Assembly: GCA_016098155.1 (NCBI GenBank)
Contig: JAAAJB010000007.1
Coordinates: 68,979 to 132,978 of the forward strand
Direction of reading: 5' to 3'
DNA: 64,000 nucleotides
Source: Actinomortierella ambigua
Taxonomy: Eukaryota > Mortierellomycota > Mortierellomycetes > Mortierellales > Mortierellaceae
The notes beneath the pieces are model-generated. The model was not told the origin of the DNA, did no database searches, and saw only the letters and a program-made list of their open reading frames with translations. Made by a program: the position numbers and the translations under genes. This document shows, piece after piece, positions 45,401 through 55,617 of this stretch. The number at the start of each line of letters is the position of its first letter. Position 1 is the first letter of the stretch.

Positions 45401-47435
45401 CCAAGGGTTGTCGGAAGAGGATATTGTCTTGGATCGTGGCATTCTGAATCCATGGTGTTTGAGGTGCATAGCTGACAGTCGAGCCTCGCGTGAGGTGTCC
45501 TGCAGACATTGTCATGGAGCCCACCATCGCCTGCAGCAGCGAAGACTTGCCCGCCCCGACAGGTCCGACGACTGCAACAAGAGAGCCACGAGGGATGTGA
45601 AGGTGAATGTCCCGCAAGAATGTGATGTAGGCATCCTCCTGTTTCGTGGACGAAAGACTGTCCTCATTCTTTTCCTTCTTGCTCCTCTTGCCTGTCTTCT
45701 TCTTCTCCTTCTTGCTCTCGTCCTTTCCTGCTGGTGTGGGTGATGGTGGTCGAGAAGGAAGGGCGGGTTCTTGCTCCCAGATAAAGTCTGCATGGTCGAA
45801 CGACAGCGCAAACTCGTGCGCCGGGTCCACAGTCACCGACAAAGAGATCTCGTCCGCCAACAGGAATTTCTCAATCCGACGGATGGCAACGAGCGCGTCA
45901 AAGACTGCAGCGTAGCAGTTGGGAAGGATCTGCATCGGGACTCGAAGAATAGTGAAGTAGGAAAGGACTGGGAACACAATCTCCGCTTTCAGCTCGTGAT
46001 TCGTGGCGGCATAGAGAACAAATGTCAACGCTGACGCAAATACCGGGATTGCCTAGCGTCGACAAAAAAAAATGGGCAAAGAATGGTGTGAGAGTGACGA
46101 GTTGTTGGAGATGACAAATACATATGTGAATTTGTGTTACATCGGATCTCAAGGCGTTTTAAAGACGAATTAGAGGAAAAGAAAGAAAGGGGTGGGTAAG
46201 AAGGTCTTACAGCGCTTGTCGCAGAGGCGAACCCTTTGTCACGGAGAATTCGCTTGATCCCTTGCAATTCCTGGGCACGATATTCTGCCAATTTGGCCAG
46301 AAAGGATGGCTCCCAGGCAAAAAACTTGATGACTTTGATGCCCTGGACAATCTCTGTTGTCAGTTTCATCCGCGCATCGGTGACCTGAGAGGCCTCCTTC
46401 CGTATAGGAGCCAGGAGACCCATAAAGTATGCTTGGATTGGATTGGCAAAGAGCAAGATGACCGCACCGATCAAGGCGCTGGGGCCAATCAGATCGATTA
46501 AGAGACCGATGACGGCGATAATAAAAATCGGACAGGCGACGGCGATGAGCGCTTGGAGACCGGCAGTGTCGATTCTGCTCACATCGGTCGACATGAGGTT
46601 GATGATTTTGCCGTCTGGGAACGCTAGATGCGATCGGGCCGAGAGAACGGTTGCCTTGCGGAAAACGGCATCTGTCAAAATAGTTCGAGCTTGAATGCCC
46701 ACACGGAACGACCGAATATTGAATTGTTGGTAGGTGATAGCCATCCATGCAGCCAGCAGCAACATGCCCACGGCGAGACCGTATCCTTGGGCAATCGGGG
46801 GTGGTTGACTCGGATTGGACTGAGCCTCTTTGACGTGCTGCAGGATCTGGAAGTGGGATGATAGGGCAGCAGATTAAGGTTTAGCAGCGCCCTTGAGTAA
46901 CGATTCAGGGGCAATGATCGGTCGCGAAGGGAGGTGAGAATTTCTTACCGCACGGAGAATGATGGGATTCAGAATCTGGCAGACATCTGATAGTGGGGTG
47001 AGAGATGACGACCGTTACTGTTAGATGGCTTGTGCCTGGAGGAGAGAGAATGACACTGCCGTTGGGGTGGGGGGGGGAGTTACCTCCAAGTTCCAGGACC
47101 AGGAAGGCCACGAAATATGGCTTCCATAAAACAGCGGCAATAGCTCTGCCGAGAGAGGGCTTCCCTCCTTTGGTTTCAGCCCTCTGGTGTTGGTGATCCC
47201 AGGCAGCCTGGAAGGCATTGCCGAGGGTAGTAGCCTTGCGCTCATCTAGAACCTCATACAGATCTGCCTCCTCGATTGCCTGGCGATTTCCTCGGCGAAA
47301 GAGTCCATCGAGCCAAAAGAAGCTCCATCGGCTAAAGACATTTGCTGTTGCTTCTGGGGAGATAGGGGCGCCACTTGAAGACTCTGTTTCTGGCAGTTTT
47401 TCCTGCTGAGGTTCCTTCTCTGATGACATCTCCAT
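42452..47435 (-). CDS. ABCC (MRP/Ycf1-type) ABC transporter, eight exons
   Basis: Exons 47435-47084, 46986-46949, 46846-46211, 46052-44629, 44522-44462, 44349-43633, 43478-42872 and 42720-42452 join in phase to 1,367 residues. The layout is short-form ABCC: no N-terminal TMD0, then TMD1-NBD1-TMD2-NBD2. The N-terminal ANVFSRWSFFWLDGLFRRG is the usual lead-in. NBD1 has GPVGAGKSS (from about 505), LSGGQ and VVMDDPLSAVD. NBD2 has GRTGAGKSS (about 1150), an altered signature LSVGQ, and VVVLDEATASVD. ENNMNSAERL before NBD2 is a subfamily hallmark. The enzyme should export anionic conjugates, such as glutathione adducts, across the plasma or vacuolar membrane; the substrate is unknown. A Lys-rich insert (about 450-475) lies before Walker A of NBD1. 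Exons 2 and 5 are short (38 and 61 nt). The start at 47435 is provisional; a small upstream exon cannot be excluded. Confidence 0.92.
42737..42769 (+). repeat. (GGA)n microsatellite in an ABCC intron
   Basis: About ten GGA/GAG units, read as CCT/TCC on the transcribed strand. They form the pyrimidine tract upstream of the last exon of the ABCC gene. Confidence 0.9.
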
Positions 47436-48072
47436 GCAATGCGAGATGAGGAATGAGTAAAAAAACAAAAACAAAAAAAAGAAGTGAAGAGCAATAACAA
47501 CTCAAAACACGGACATTCAAACCATGAACAAGGACTAATCCAAAAAAGGGCACGAAGCTTACTTGGAGATCGGTAGACTCATCGTTTCCAACATGCAGGA
47601 AGCTTGGTGTCTAGTGGACTCTCAACTCCCAATGCTCCTCAAACACCATAGCCTTTATCACCTTTCGACTGTGCAAAGCCATATCGCCTCCCCCGTCTGT
47701 TCGTGTGACTCTGCTATTGGTGGTCAACTCATCTAGCAAGGATACACGGCCCATTTCCACTCAGTGGCGTTAACATTGGTAACTTGAACACTAGAGTTAT
47801 ATCTTATTAAATTTCTTGCTCTCCCCACATCATACCATTTGCCCTTACTCGTCATACGACCCTGACGTCTATACGATTCTGAAACCATTGTCTCTGACAA
47901 AGAAGCTGGCACTCCTTTCATGATTTATGGATGCTGAACAACTGAATTGGATTGGATTGGATTGAATGCTGAGTGAGACAAAATGGAAAAAAAAACAAAA
48001 ATGCTTGATTGTGTGGTATCGATCAATTTCGAGGTGGCAGCAGGGTGCCGTGGGAGAGAAAAAATGAATTCT
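47436..48072. other. Promoter region of the ABCC transporter and 3' flank of the Rcf2-like gene
   Basis: Both flanking genes are on the minus strand, so this is mainly the ABCC upstream region. It contains an A-rich block near 47459-47480, a minus-strand short open stretch ending in a GTAAGC-type donor near 47562 that might be a 5' exon, and a tandem ATTGG pentamer at about 47948-47966. ATTGG is also the reverse of a CCAAT box. No gene is seen. Confidence 0.4.
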
Positions 48073-48676
48073 TTATGCTACAGGTGTCTTGACTTCCTCC
48101 TTTGCAGGTGCTGCTGCTTCTGCTGCAGGCGCTGTTGATGTGGCTGTTTGGAAATCGGCATGGATATTGGAGGTCACGGGAATAGAAGCTGCACGCTGGG
48201 CATCTGCATCACTACCATAGAGAATCTCCTTTCGTCGCTCGTTTGCCGAGCGGATCTGCATCTCACGGTTGCGGCGCTCAAAGTTTGTGAATGCTGTATC
48301 CGATCCGTTACCAAAACCACCCAGGAAGGCAGCCACCATCAACCAACCCTAATACAGAGAGAGCGAGAGAGACAGAGAAAGAGATGTGAGTATTTTGGAT
48401 TATTCGCTCGCTAATTTTTGCTCCACAGAGAGGGCATAGGCAAGGGAGATGGGAGAGAGAGAGAGAGGGTATGTGTGTATAGGGACAGGTATGATATGGC
48501 ATAGTAGCTTAAGATACCTTCTGAGGAGGACGAATGGCACGGAAACGGGGCGAGGTGGCGGTCAAGACGCCTCCGACAAAGAGAGCGACGGTGCAGTACT
48601 TGACGGCACCAATGGCACCACCACGCATGGCCTCAGTGGCGGCCATGTCGTCGTCGTTCTGCTTAATAAGACGCAT
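48073..48676 (-). CDS. Small membrane protein resembling the N-terminal part of Rcf2
   Basis: Exons 48676-48518 and 48348-48073 give 144 residues. The start MRLIKQ, an ATEAMRGG turn and a hydrophobic segment AIGAVKYCTVALFVGGVL, followed by RFRAIRPPQKGWLMVAAFLGGF, give two membrane helices with a basic loop. This resembles the first domain of yeast Rcf2, a respiratory supercomplex factor of the inner mitochondrial membrane, whose N-terminus carries a similar TLRGG, helix, Pro/Arg loop, helix order. The FERRNREMQIRSANERRKE tail is helical and charged, and the end is Ala/Thr-rich. It lacks a HIG1 domain, so it is much shorter than full Rcf2. Mitochondrial location is inference. It ends 637 bases before the ABCC start. 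Confidence 0.78.
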
Positions 48677-49473
48677 TGTGTATGTGTGGTGGGGTGAGTA
48701 AGGTGGAGAGGTGAGAAATGGAGAGAAAAAGAAAGAATGAGAGAGAGAGTGAGGAGGTGTAACTGTTGTTGACGAATTGGCTAGTCGGTGAAGGAATGGG
48801 GAGTTGATTCAGCCGGTATTTATGCGGTGGCACCCTTTCCCAGTTTGGACATGGTCCGACGGAAAAAAATGAAGTGGTTTCGCACCCCTTCCGTGCTCCG
48901 GCGGTGTGGAAGAGAGTCCGCGATCCGCTCCCTCAAAGTATTTTCTTTTCCGATAGAGAGAGAGAGGGAGAAGGGGGGGGTGGTTCCAGGGATCCGGTGC
49001 ACTGGTAAACAAGTCAGGCAGCAGACATGTTGTGTGGGAGAGCTGAACAACGGAGATCGGTGGCTGGATGGATGGGATCTCTTTCTCTCTCTCTCTCTTC
49101 TCTTCTACCTTCCCTTTGTGGACAATAGACTTGTCCAAAGTTGATCTGCAAACGGATTCTTCGCTGCGCAGTCGCAACAACGTGGGGACTGAACCATTTT
49201 GTCCTCACTGTGTATTGGCTCATTGGCTGGCTCACCCCTCCAAACTCCACGAAACAGGGCATCGGACCCCTCCGCTCCCTCCTCCCTCTCTTTCGGATGA
49301 TCCCATTTTTTTATTCGCTCACACTTTATAATAATTACCGTGCTTCCCCGTGCCCCCTCCCATCTGACGCCCCCTCTGTTGGAAGGTTTGATTGGCTCTG
49401 CCTGCCCCTGTGCTGCTGCTGAACAATTGAAAGGGAGAGGGGGGAGTAGAGACAATATAATGTTCGTTCACTT
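48677..49473. other. Upstream region of the Rcf2-like gene and 3' flank of ARG4
   Basis: About 800 bases. It contains GA-rich/CT-rich blocks near 48720-48755, 48957-48985 and 49080-49100, and three CCAAT boxes on the minus strand (49214-49395). Open frames on both strands have no family resemblance. The ARG4 stop codon is at 49474, and the adjoining ATAATG and TTTATT stretch may hold its processing site. Confidence 0.4.
49214..49395 (-). promoter_or_regulatory. Cluster of three CCAAT boxes upstream of the Rcf2-like gene
   Basis: ATTGG on the plus strand at 49214-49218, 49222-49226 and 49391-49395 reads CCAAT on the strand of the gene starting at 48676. They lie about 540-720 bases upstream. 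CCAAT boxes bind the HAP complex, which controls respiratory genes in fungi. The distance makes the assignment weak, and the sites may be chance. Confidence 0.25.
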
Positions 49474-50971
49474 TTATTGAAGCCAAGCCTTCAGGGTGTC
49501 GATCTGCGCCTGCACAGTCACACGGCTGGTGCCTCCTGGCGTGCATCGATTGTCGATGCTCTTCTCATAGTTCCACACCCCCATGACGTCCTCCTCAAAG
49601 GACGGATGCAGCTTCTTGAAATCCTCCAGCGTCAGGTCAGCCATGCTGCACTTGCGCTCCTCCGCCAGTCGGACAGCCTCGCCTGAAATGTGATGTGTCT
49701 CACGGAAGGGGACGCCTTTGCGAACCAGGTACTCTGCCAGATCTGTCGCCAGCATGTCTGTGCTGAGAGCTGCCCTCATGCGCTCTGGCCGAATGGTCAG
49801 AGTCGACAGGACGCCTGTAGTGATCTGGATCGATCCCATCAGAGTATCATACGCATCAAAGACTGGCTCTTTGTCCTCTTGCAGATCCTTGTTGTAAGTG
49901 CTTGGGGTGCCCTTGTAGGCCATCATGAAGCCAGCAAGGTCTCCGTACACGCGTCCAGACTTGCCACGAAGCAGTTCGAGACTGTCAGGGTTCTTCTTTT
50001 GGGGCATCAGGCTGCTTCCCGTGCTATTAAACAAAAGACAAAATAGAGTTAGACTGTTTGTCAAAGAGTCATAAAATAAATACATCACACGCTGGAGAAC
50101 AAATCAAACATCAGCAACAAACAAAGTACCTGTAGGCGTCGGCCAATTGCACAAAGCCAAACTCGGCGGTGGAGTAGATGATGAGATCTTCGGCGAACCG
50201 TGAGATGTGGACCATGGTAAGCGAGGCCCAAAAGAGAAACTCGGCCACAAAGTCTCGATCACTGACACCGTAGAGCGAGTTGGGGATCAGGCCCTCGAAT
50301 CCCAGCTCATCGGCCAGGAACTGGCGATCGATCTGGAAAGGGTTGCCTGCAAGTGCGCCAGAGCCAAGTGGGCAGAGGTTCATGCGGCTGATCAGCTGCT
50401 CGAGACGCTGGCAGTCGGCATGCCAACCCCATGCATGTGCAAGGATCAGATGAGACCAGCGGATTGGCTGTGCGCGCTGGAGATGTGTGTATCCAGGCAT
50501 GATCACATCAATCTCGCTCTCGGCACGCTCCACTGCCGCTGCGATGAGCTCCTTGAGAACAATGACCAACTTGCGCGCCTCATCGCGGACCCAGATGCGG
50601 AAATCGGTGGCCACCTGGTCGTTACAGCTGCGGCCGGTGTGCAGCTTGCCAGAGATATGAGTGCCAATAATCTCGCCGAGGCGGCGCTCGTTCGCCGTGT
50701 GGATATCCTCGTCGCCGTCCTGCAGGACAAACTGCCCGGCTTCCCATTCCTTGAGGACAGCATCGAGACCCTCCTGCAGCTTGTCGCACTCATCTTGGGT
50801 GATAATGTTCTTGCGGGCAAGGGCCTTGGCATAGGCTTTGGAGCCAACTACATCAGCCTTGAAGAAACGCGAGTCAAAGGAGATCGAGGCGTTGAACTTC
50901 TCCATTAACGGATCTGTCTTGCCAGAGAAGCGGCCTCCCCAAAGTTTCCGAGCAGCAGGAGCAGTAGCCAT
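49474..50971 (-). CDS. ARG4: Argininosuccinate lyase
   Basis: Exons 50971-50130 and 50023-49474 join in phase to 463 residues, the standard length for this enzyme. It cleaves argininosuccinate to arginine and fumarate, the last step of arginine synthesis; the enzyme is a cytosolic homotetramer in yeast. The start [19 protein letters not shown], the [17 protein letters not shown] segment with HTGRS-N-DQ, and [10 protein letters not shown] with the catalytic His are all present. The fumarase-superfamily signature [10 protein letters not shown] lies at residues 283-292, directly after the intron, with the catalytic Ser in the flexible loop. The gene is divergent from a Myb-type gene with 293 bases between starts; that gap holds a (GTT)12 repeat. 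No perfect Gcn4 site (TGACTCA) is seen in it. Confidence 0.96.
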
Positions 50972-51013
50972 TGTGTATAGTCTGTATGTACGAAAGAGGT
51001 GGAAGAGTTGAAA

Positions 51014-51014
51014 G

Positions 51015-51049
<35 letters not shown>

Positions 51050-51050
51050 G
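51014..51050 (+). repeat. (GTT)12 trinucleotide microsatellite in the ARG4 leader/promoter
   Basis: Twelve perfect GTT units, about 43 bases upstream of the ARG4 start codon. On the ARG4 strand it reads (AAC)n, a typical unstructured leader sequence if transcribed. Confidence 0.97.
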
Positions 51051-51264
51051 CTGGTGCTATTGCTGTTGTTGCGTGGTTAGAGTGGTAGCAAGTGGGAAGA
51101 CAAGTGGTTGTGGGGTCAAAGGTACGAGGGTAAAAGATTGGTTATTGGCATCCCCCTTTTAAAGCGGGAGATGTGACTGCTTCAACTCACCTGGTCATGA
51201 ATTAGAGTTTTGCATCGATGCCCTATCCTCTCCACCTGTACCTCTTTCTCCCCTCCTCAGTTGC

Positions 51265-53061
51265 ATGGTAGTCTCCATCTTCATCGGCCGATCTTCACTG
51301 CTCCGGGCATGCTTCGCTGAACCATGTCCGGCACAGGCATTTTCAAGAAGATCACTTGCCGTGATCCCGTCCTCTCCAGCTCCCAGAGCTGTAGCAGCTG
51401 TAGCTACGGCAGCGGCAACAATGGCAGCCTCAACAGTGATACCACATTCGTGTACTTTGCTCACGGATACTTCCACACCAACAGCAGGCCCACCGGCAGA
51501 TCGGCAGGACGACACACTCGCGGCAATTCCCACGGGCGACAAACAACAGGCAGCTGCTGCCACCCAGCCTTCCCACACACATGTAGCCTCCTTCAGGATA
51601 CTCGCTAAAGCCCGCAACAATGCGCCTTGGACACCCCAGGACGACCGTAGGCTGGTAGCACTCAGGGTCCAGGGGTGCACTTGGGGAACGATCGCATCGA
51701 TCCTCAGTCGCCACAGGACAGCGTGCAGTCGTCGCTACGACCAGCTGTCTATGAACGGTTGGCCAAGCGACGTAGTAGAGTGTGATAGTACCGGTCAAAT
51801 TAATCCCATGTTCGCCGAGCACTCTGAGAACCGCGAGCTACTCTTCCGCCTTGTCAACCAAGGTACTTCGTGGAAGCAGATCGGCTACGTGTTTGGGCTA
51901 AAGGCAAATGTCTGTCAAATCCAGTGGCGACGTCTCCGGAGGCAAATGGACCATTGTTCAGCCGACAAGCCCGCCGCATTCGACGATCAGCTGGAAGCCG
52001 GATCCCTCGACCGTCGGCGGTCGATCTCTTCCTCTACTTCATCGTCTCGTTCTCGCACGGGCTTCCAGTTGGCGTTGACGCAGGCAGTGCAAGATTACGG
52101 TCCAGACCAGTGGGAGACGATCAGCCAGCAAGTGTTTGACGGGAAATTTAGCCCGGCGTGGTTGCGGTACCAGTATGTGAGGCATGAGCAAGAACGGACC
52201 AAGTGGACCAAGCTGGAGGACCAACAGTTGCTGAGTGCCGTTCGAGCGATGATTGAGCCTTCCATAATCGGCCAATGTAGCGACCTCACACTTTCACAGT
52301 GGGAGATCATTGCCTCGGGGCTTGGTGGGCAGCGCGCTGTAGACGAGTGTCGCAAGCGATGGAGAAAGCTTCGGTTGACTAATCCATCACACAACAACAC
52401 GTGCATGGCCTCTCCAACCCAGAAGCATGCGGACCAAAAGACAAAGACAGACAAGTATATGGTCTGGACTGACGAGGCATCTGCAAGACTGAAGAGTCTC
52501 GTACCAACCTGCACAAAAGATGAACATGGAAAGCGACTGATTGATTGGTTGAAGGTCGAAGACGGCATGAAACCACTTGGATATACAAAATCGCAGTGCA
52601 AAGCGAGGTGGAACCGTATGATCAAAATCTCTAGCCTGATGTCGACTTCACCTGTGATGGCAGTAACCTCCATGACAACAACTACAACCTCTACAGCAAC
52701 AGTAGCAGCAACAGTCGCTGTGCCGTCGTTGTCGTCGTCCTTAGGCCGAGCCTTGGGTAGACCTTGGGAGCAACAAGAGATTGAGGCCTTGCTGCGTGGT
52801 GTAGCTGATCTGGGCGATGGGGCATGGGCAAGGATCCAACGAAAACACCTGCCAAATAGACTCGACAAGGGAATCCAAGGCAAGTGGAATGGCATCATGC
52901 GCAAACTTTGGCGTGAGAGCTTTGTCAATCTTACATCCATTGAGCATGAAGCTGAGCGGACGTACGGCCCAGTAGCGCGCAGGGACCTCGAGCTGATCGC
53001 CGTCAAATGGCCTCATCTGATTTCAAAAGCCGAGAAGAAACACTCCTTAGAAAAAAAATAA
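51265..53061 (+). CDS. Multi-repeat Myb/SANT protein with a telobox-like last repeat
   Basis: A single exon of 598 codons. I count about six Myb/SANT-like helical units: residues 120-162 (PWTPQDDRRLVAL), 190-228, 265-305, 313-370, 399-455 and 500-550. The last has DGAWARI and GIQGKWNGIMRKL, in the place where telobox proteins have VDLKDKWRN. This is the pattern of DNA-binding repeats in Myb transcription factors and telomere-repeat binders. Which DNA it binds is unknown. The N-terminus (RSSLLRACFAEP.., Ala-rich to residue 115) could be disordered or, less likely, a mitochondrial leader; an internal Met at 53 is an alternative start. The Thr/Ala-rich linker at 465-490 separates the last repeat. 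The gene is convergent with the NTF2-like gene, 94 bases apart. Confidence 0.82.
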   Translation: MVVSIFIGRSSLLRACFAEPCPAQAFSRRSLAVIPSSPAPRAVAAVATAAATMAASTVIPHSCTLLTDTSTPTAGPPADRQDDTLAAIPTGDKQQAAAATQPSHTHVASFRILAKARNNAPWTPQDDRRLVALRVQGCTWGTIASILSRHRTACSRRYDQLSMNGWPSDVVECDSTGQINPMFAEHSENRELLFRLVNQGTSWKQIGYVFGLKANVCQIQWRRLRRQMDHCSADKPAAFDDQLEAGSLDRRRSISSSTSSSRSRTGFQLALTQAVQDYGPDQWETISQQVFDGKFSPAWLRYQYVRHEQERTKWTKLEDQQLLSAVRAMIEPSIIGQCSDLTLSQWEIIASGLGGQRAVDECRKRWRKLRLTNPSHNNTCMASPTQKHADQKTKTDKYMVWTDEASARLKSLVPTCTKDEHGKRLIDWLKVEDGMKPLGYTKSQCKARWNRMIKISSLMSTSPVMAVTSMTTTTTSTATVAATVAVPSLSSSLGRALGRPWEQQEIEALLRGVADLGDGAWARIQRKHLPNRLDKGIQGKWNGIMRKLWRESFVNLTSIEHEAERTYGPVARRDLELIAVKWPHLISKAEKKHSLEKK

Positions 53062-53155
53062 AAACCAAAAAAAAACTTTTTATACACTGTACTGTACGAA
53101 GTTGAGGAAAACATGAAAAAAAAATCGCGAAAAGCCGACTCCCATTGGCCAGGCT

Positions 53156-55617
53156 CTAAGATCCTGTGATAGCTTTGGCGGTATTCAGTGGGTGCATCAA
53201 CTTGCGCATCCGCTCGACCTCTTCCCTCGCCGACGCGACTTTCTTCTCAACGGTGTCCTTGGCTTGATCTACCATCGCCTGTGCCTTTATGGTCATCTCT
53301 CGCGAACGCTGTTGGATCTCGGTTCCAGATTTTTCAATGATTTCAGACGAGATTTTCTGGACTTCGTGAGCGCCCAAGGTCAGGTACCCTGTGGTCTGGT
53401 TGGCAGTGTGTAAGAAACCGCCAGTGCTTGTCAACAGTCTCCCAAGGACGTTTCTAATACATGAAATACATGATTCAGTCAAAGAATAGAGTTGCGGAAT
53501 CGTAGATTAGATAAAGGTGCATGTGGAATTTCAGTTTCAGTAGAAATTGAGCATGGTACGATAACTTACCGGACAACGTTGTCATACCACCACCCAAGTA
53601 ATGGCATACTCTGTACAATGCCCTCTAGAGTCCATGAATCTTGCTGTTGATAGATCATCAGACCATACTCTGTGTCTGTGAACTGCAGAGTTATTGTAGC
53701 GGGGACAGACAAGTGAAGAAGCGGAAATAGGCGTGGTCGAAGATTTTGGATAAGCGATATAATGGCCGTGTGTCCGCTAGAATAGGATGATGAAAACCAA
53801 AGAAAATAGGCTGTTAATAGGGCTCGCTCGAAGGAAAGGGATGGGGAAAGAAAATTTGACAGAAGCGGCTCTTATTCATTGTGGGCTCTAGACATGATGT
53901 CTATGCGTGGAACCCGACACTGGTAACAATGGAGCGACTACAGTCGTTGTGCTGAACGTGGGAGGGGGCATGCTGAAGAGCAAAATTTGTTGGGTTGTTG
54001 TGTGCTGCCATTGTGATTACTCCTACTTGCCGTTGGCGAATGTCCAGTAGTCCTGCAAAGAATCGAGGAAACCCCATTGTGCGGTCAAGAGCAGTGTAGA
54101 CCATGTGGTACAACTGTGTGGCTCTTATGCTTACGTCCTCAAGGACAAATGATGTAGATAGCGCCTGCTTCCTGCCAATACAATCGTAAATGGTATGCGT
54201 GTGCTAAACGCCATGCAATGATGCTTCTCGGTTTGTCATCCAACTCCATGTTGCCGGATGAAAGTAGAGGGCAGACAGGGAAGTCAGGATCGGCTGATGA
54301 ATAGTTACTTACTCAAATACAATGTTGGTCACTTCGGGCTCATCCTTATTGAGCGACGTCCAGACCCGGAACACTTTCCGGATGTTGTATCTCCCCTCCA
54401 CAGTCAAGGCCGGATGAACGTATCTAAGTCGTAGAGGAATAGAGACCGATTGTAGGACAGCAGAGGCAGCGTGAGTGTGCTATCTCATGGCAGCCGTCAT
54501 GAACCAAGATAGGGTGCCAAGGTCATATGTACGAGATAGGATTAGGGAGTACTAGAGTGAGAGAGACAGGGGCGAGAAAATGGTATGTCCAGTCCAGCCA
54601 TGCTCTGCCGAGGCGGTCAATCATGTGCAAAAAAAAAATCCTGCCCCATTTGAGCACTCAATTCTCCGGCAAGCATAATTATGTTTGAGCACAACAACAT
54701 GCCACTCTTTCCCGTACATATCGACGATGAATATGCTTCTCCAACTTCACAGCCAGTAGTATTCCACAGGTGTGAGGAGGCAGACTGTCCCTTTCACTCT
54801 TCTGACAGTCATTGCTCAGGTGATTGCGAATTACTTGTCGATTGTTGAAGCAAACGCTACTACAATCCTTGTTTGAAGTACGAGGAGGCGTCATTTCCTT
54901 TGCTACCCGATGCTTTGTTCGGCCGCAGCGAAAACTTGCATCATGCAAGGCATTGACACTCTCCTCTCCCTCCCCCCCCCTGAAAAAGCAATGGGACGAT
55001 GGCACTGCCAATACTCTCATAGATAAAGGCCCTTTTGCCACCCCTACTTTTGCGCGGAAGAACGGGTGGAATAGTCGATGCATGGACGGAGAGAAGGGGA
55101 GGGATAGGACGCGGGAAGGGGGGCTACACAAGCTGTCCTTTCATACACACACATCTCCGGCATGGGCATGCCGACCAGAAATAGACAAGAGGCTCCTATC
55201 CTGTGACGAGGGATGGGGAGTGAACTGACGAAGGGAATGGAGGCTGGGGAAAGGAGGGCGGAACAGAAAGATAAACAGGCGACACTTACTTTGCATCGTC
55301 TGTGAAGAAGTCTTCGAGGATCTCTTTGTGCATTTCTTCATCGTACGAAGTCAGGCGGTTAGCGAGCCACCAAATGAACTCTGTGTTTCTCTCTAAGACA
55401 TTGGTGGCATGATGGTTGATCCCACATGGTACGTAGTGGAGGAAGGACAAGAGAGAAAACACGTTAACAAAGGGATGTAGAAAAGAAAGAAAGAGGGGAT
55501 GTATAAAGTGTCGCTCACATGCATCCTACCTGCAATGGCGTCGTGGTGGTCGCTTGTGACACTGGTGCCGCTGACACTACCACACGACGAGGACCCGTAG
55601 CTACGAGAGGATCCCAT
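53156..55617 (-). CDS. NTF2/SnoaL-like domain protein with C-terminal amphipathic helix, seven exons
   Basis: Exons 55617-55530, 55392-55290, 54423-54313, 54171-54135, 54052-54027, 53776-53570 and 53453-53156 join in phase to 289 residues. After a Ser/Gly-rich start, ERNTEFIWWLANRLTSYDEEMHKEIL and FFTDDAKYVHPALTVEGRYNIRKVFRVW look like the opening helices and conserved acid/His of an NTF2-like cone. Strands LHLSVPATITLQF and YGLMIYQQQDSWTLEGIVQSMPLLGWWYDNVVR follow. This resembles the fungal SigF-like NTF2 family, an assignment made from memory. The last 100 residues are a charged heptad-like helix (IIEKSGTEIQQRSREMTIKA and onward) that could lie on a membrane or lipid droplet, as apolipoprotein-like helices do. 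Function is unknown. Two microexons (37 and 26 nt) and an intron of more than 850 nt are unusual. Their placement rests on phase and splice sites only. Confidence 0.75.
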
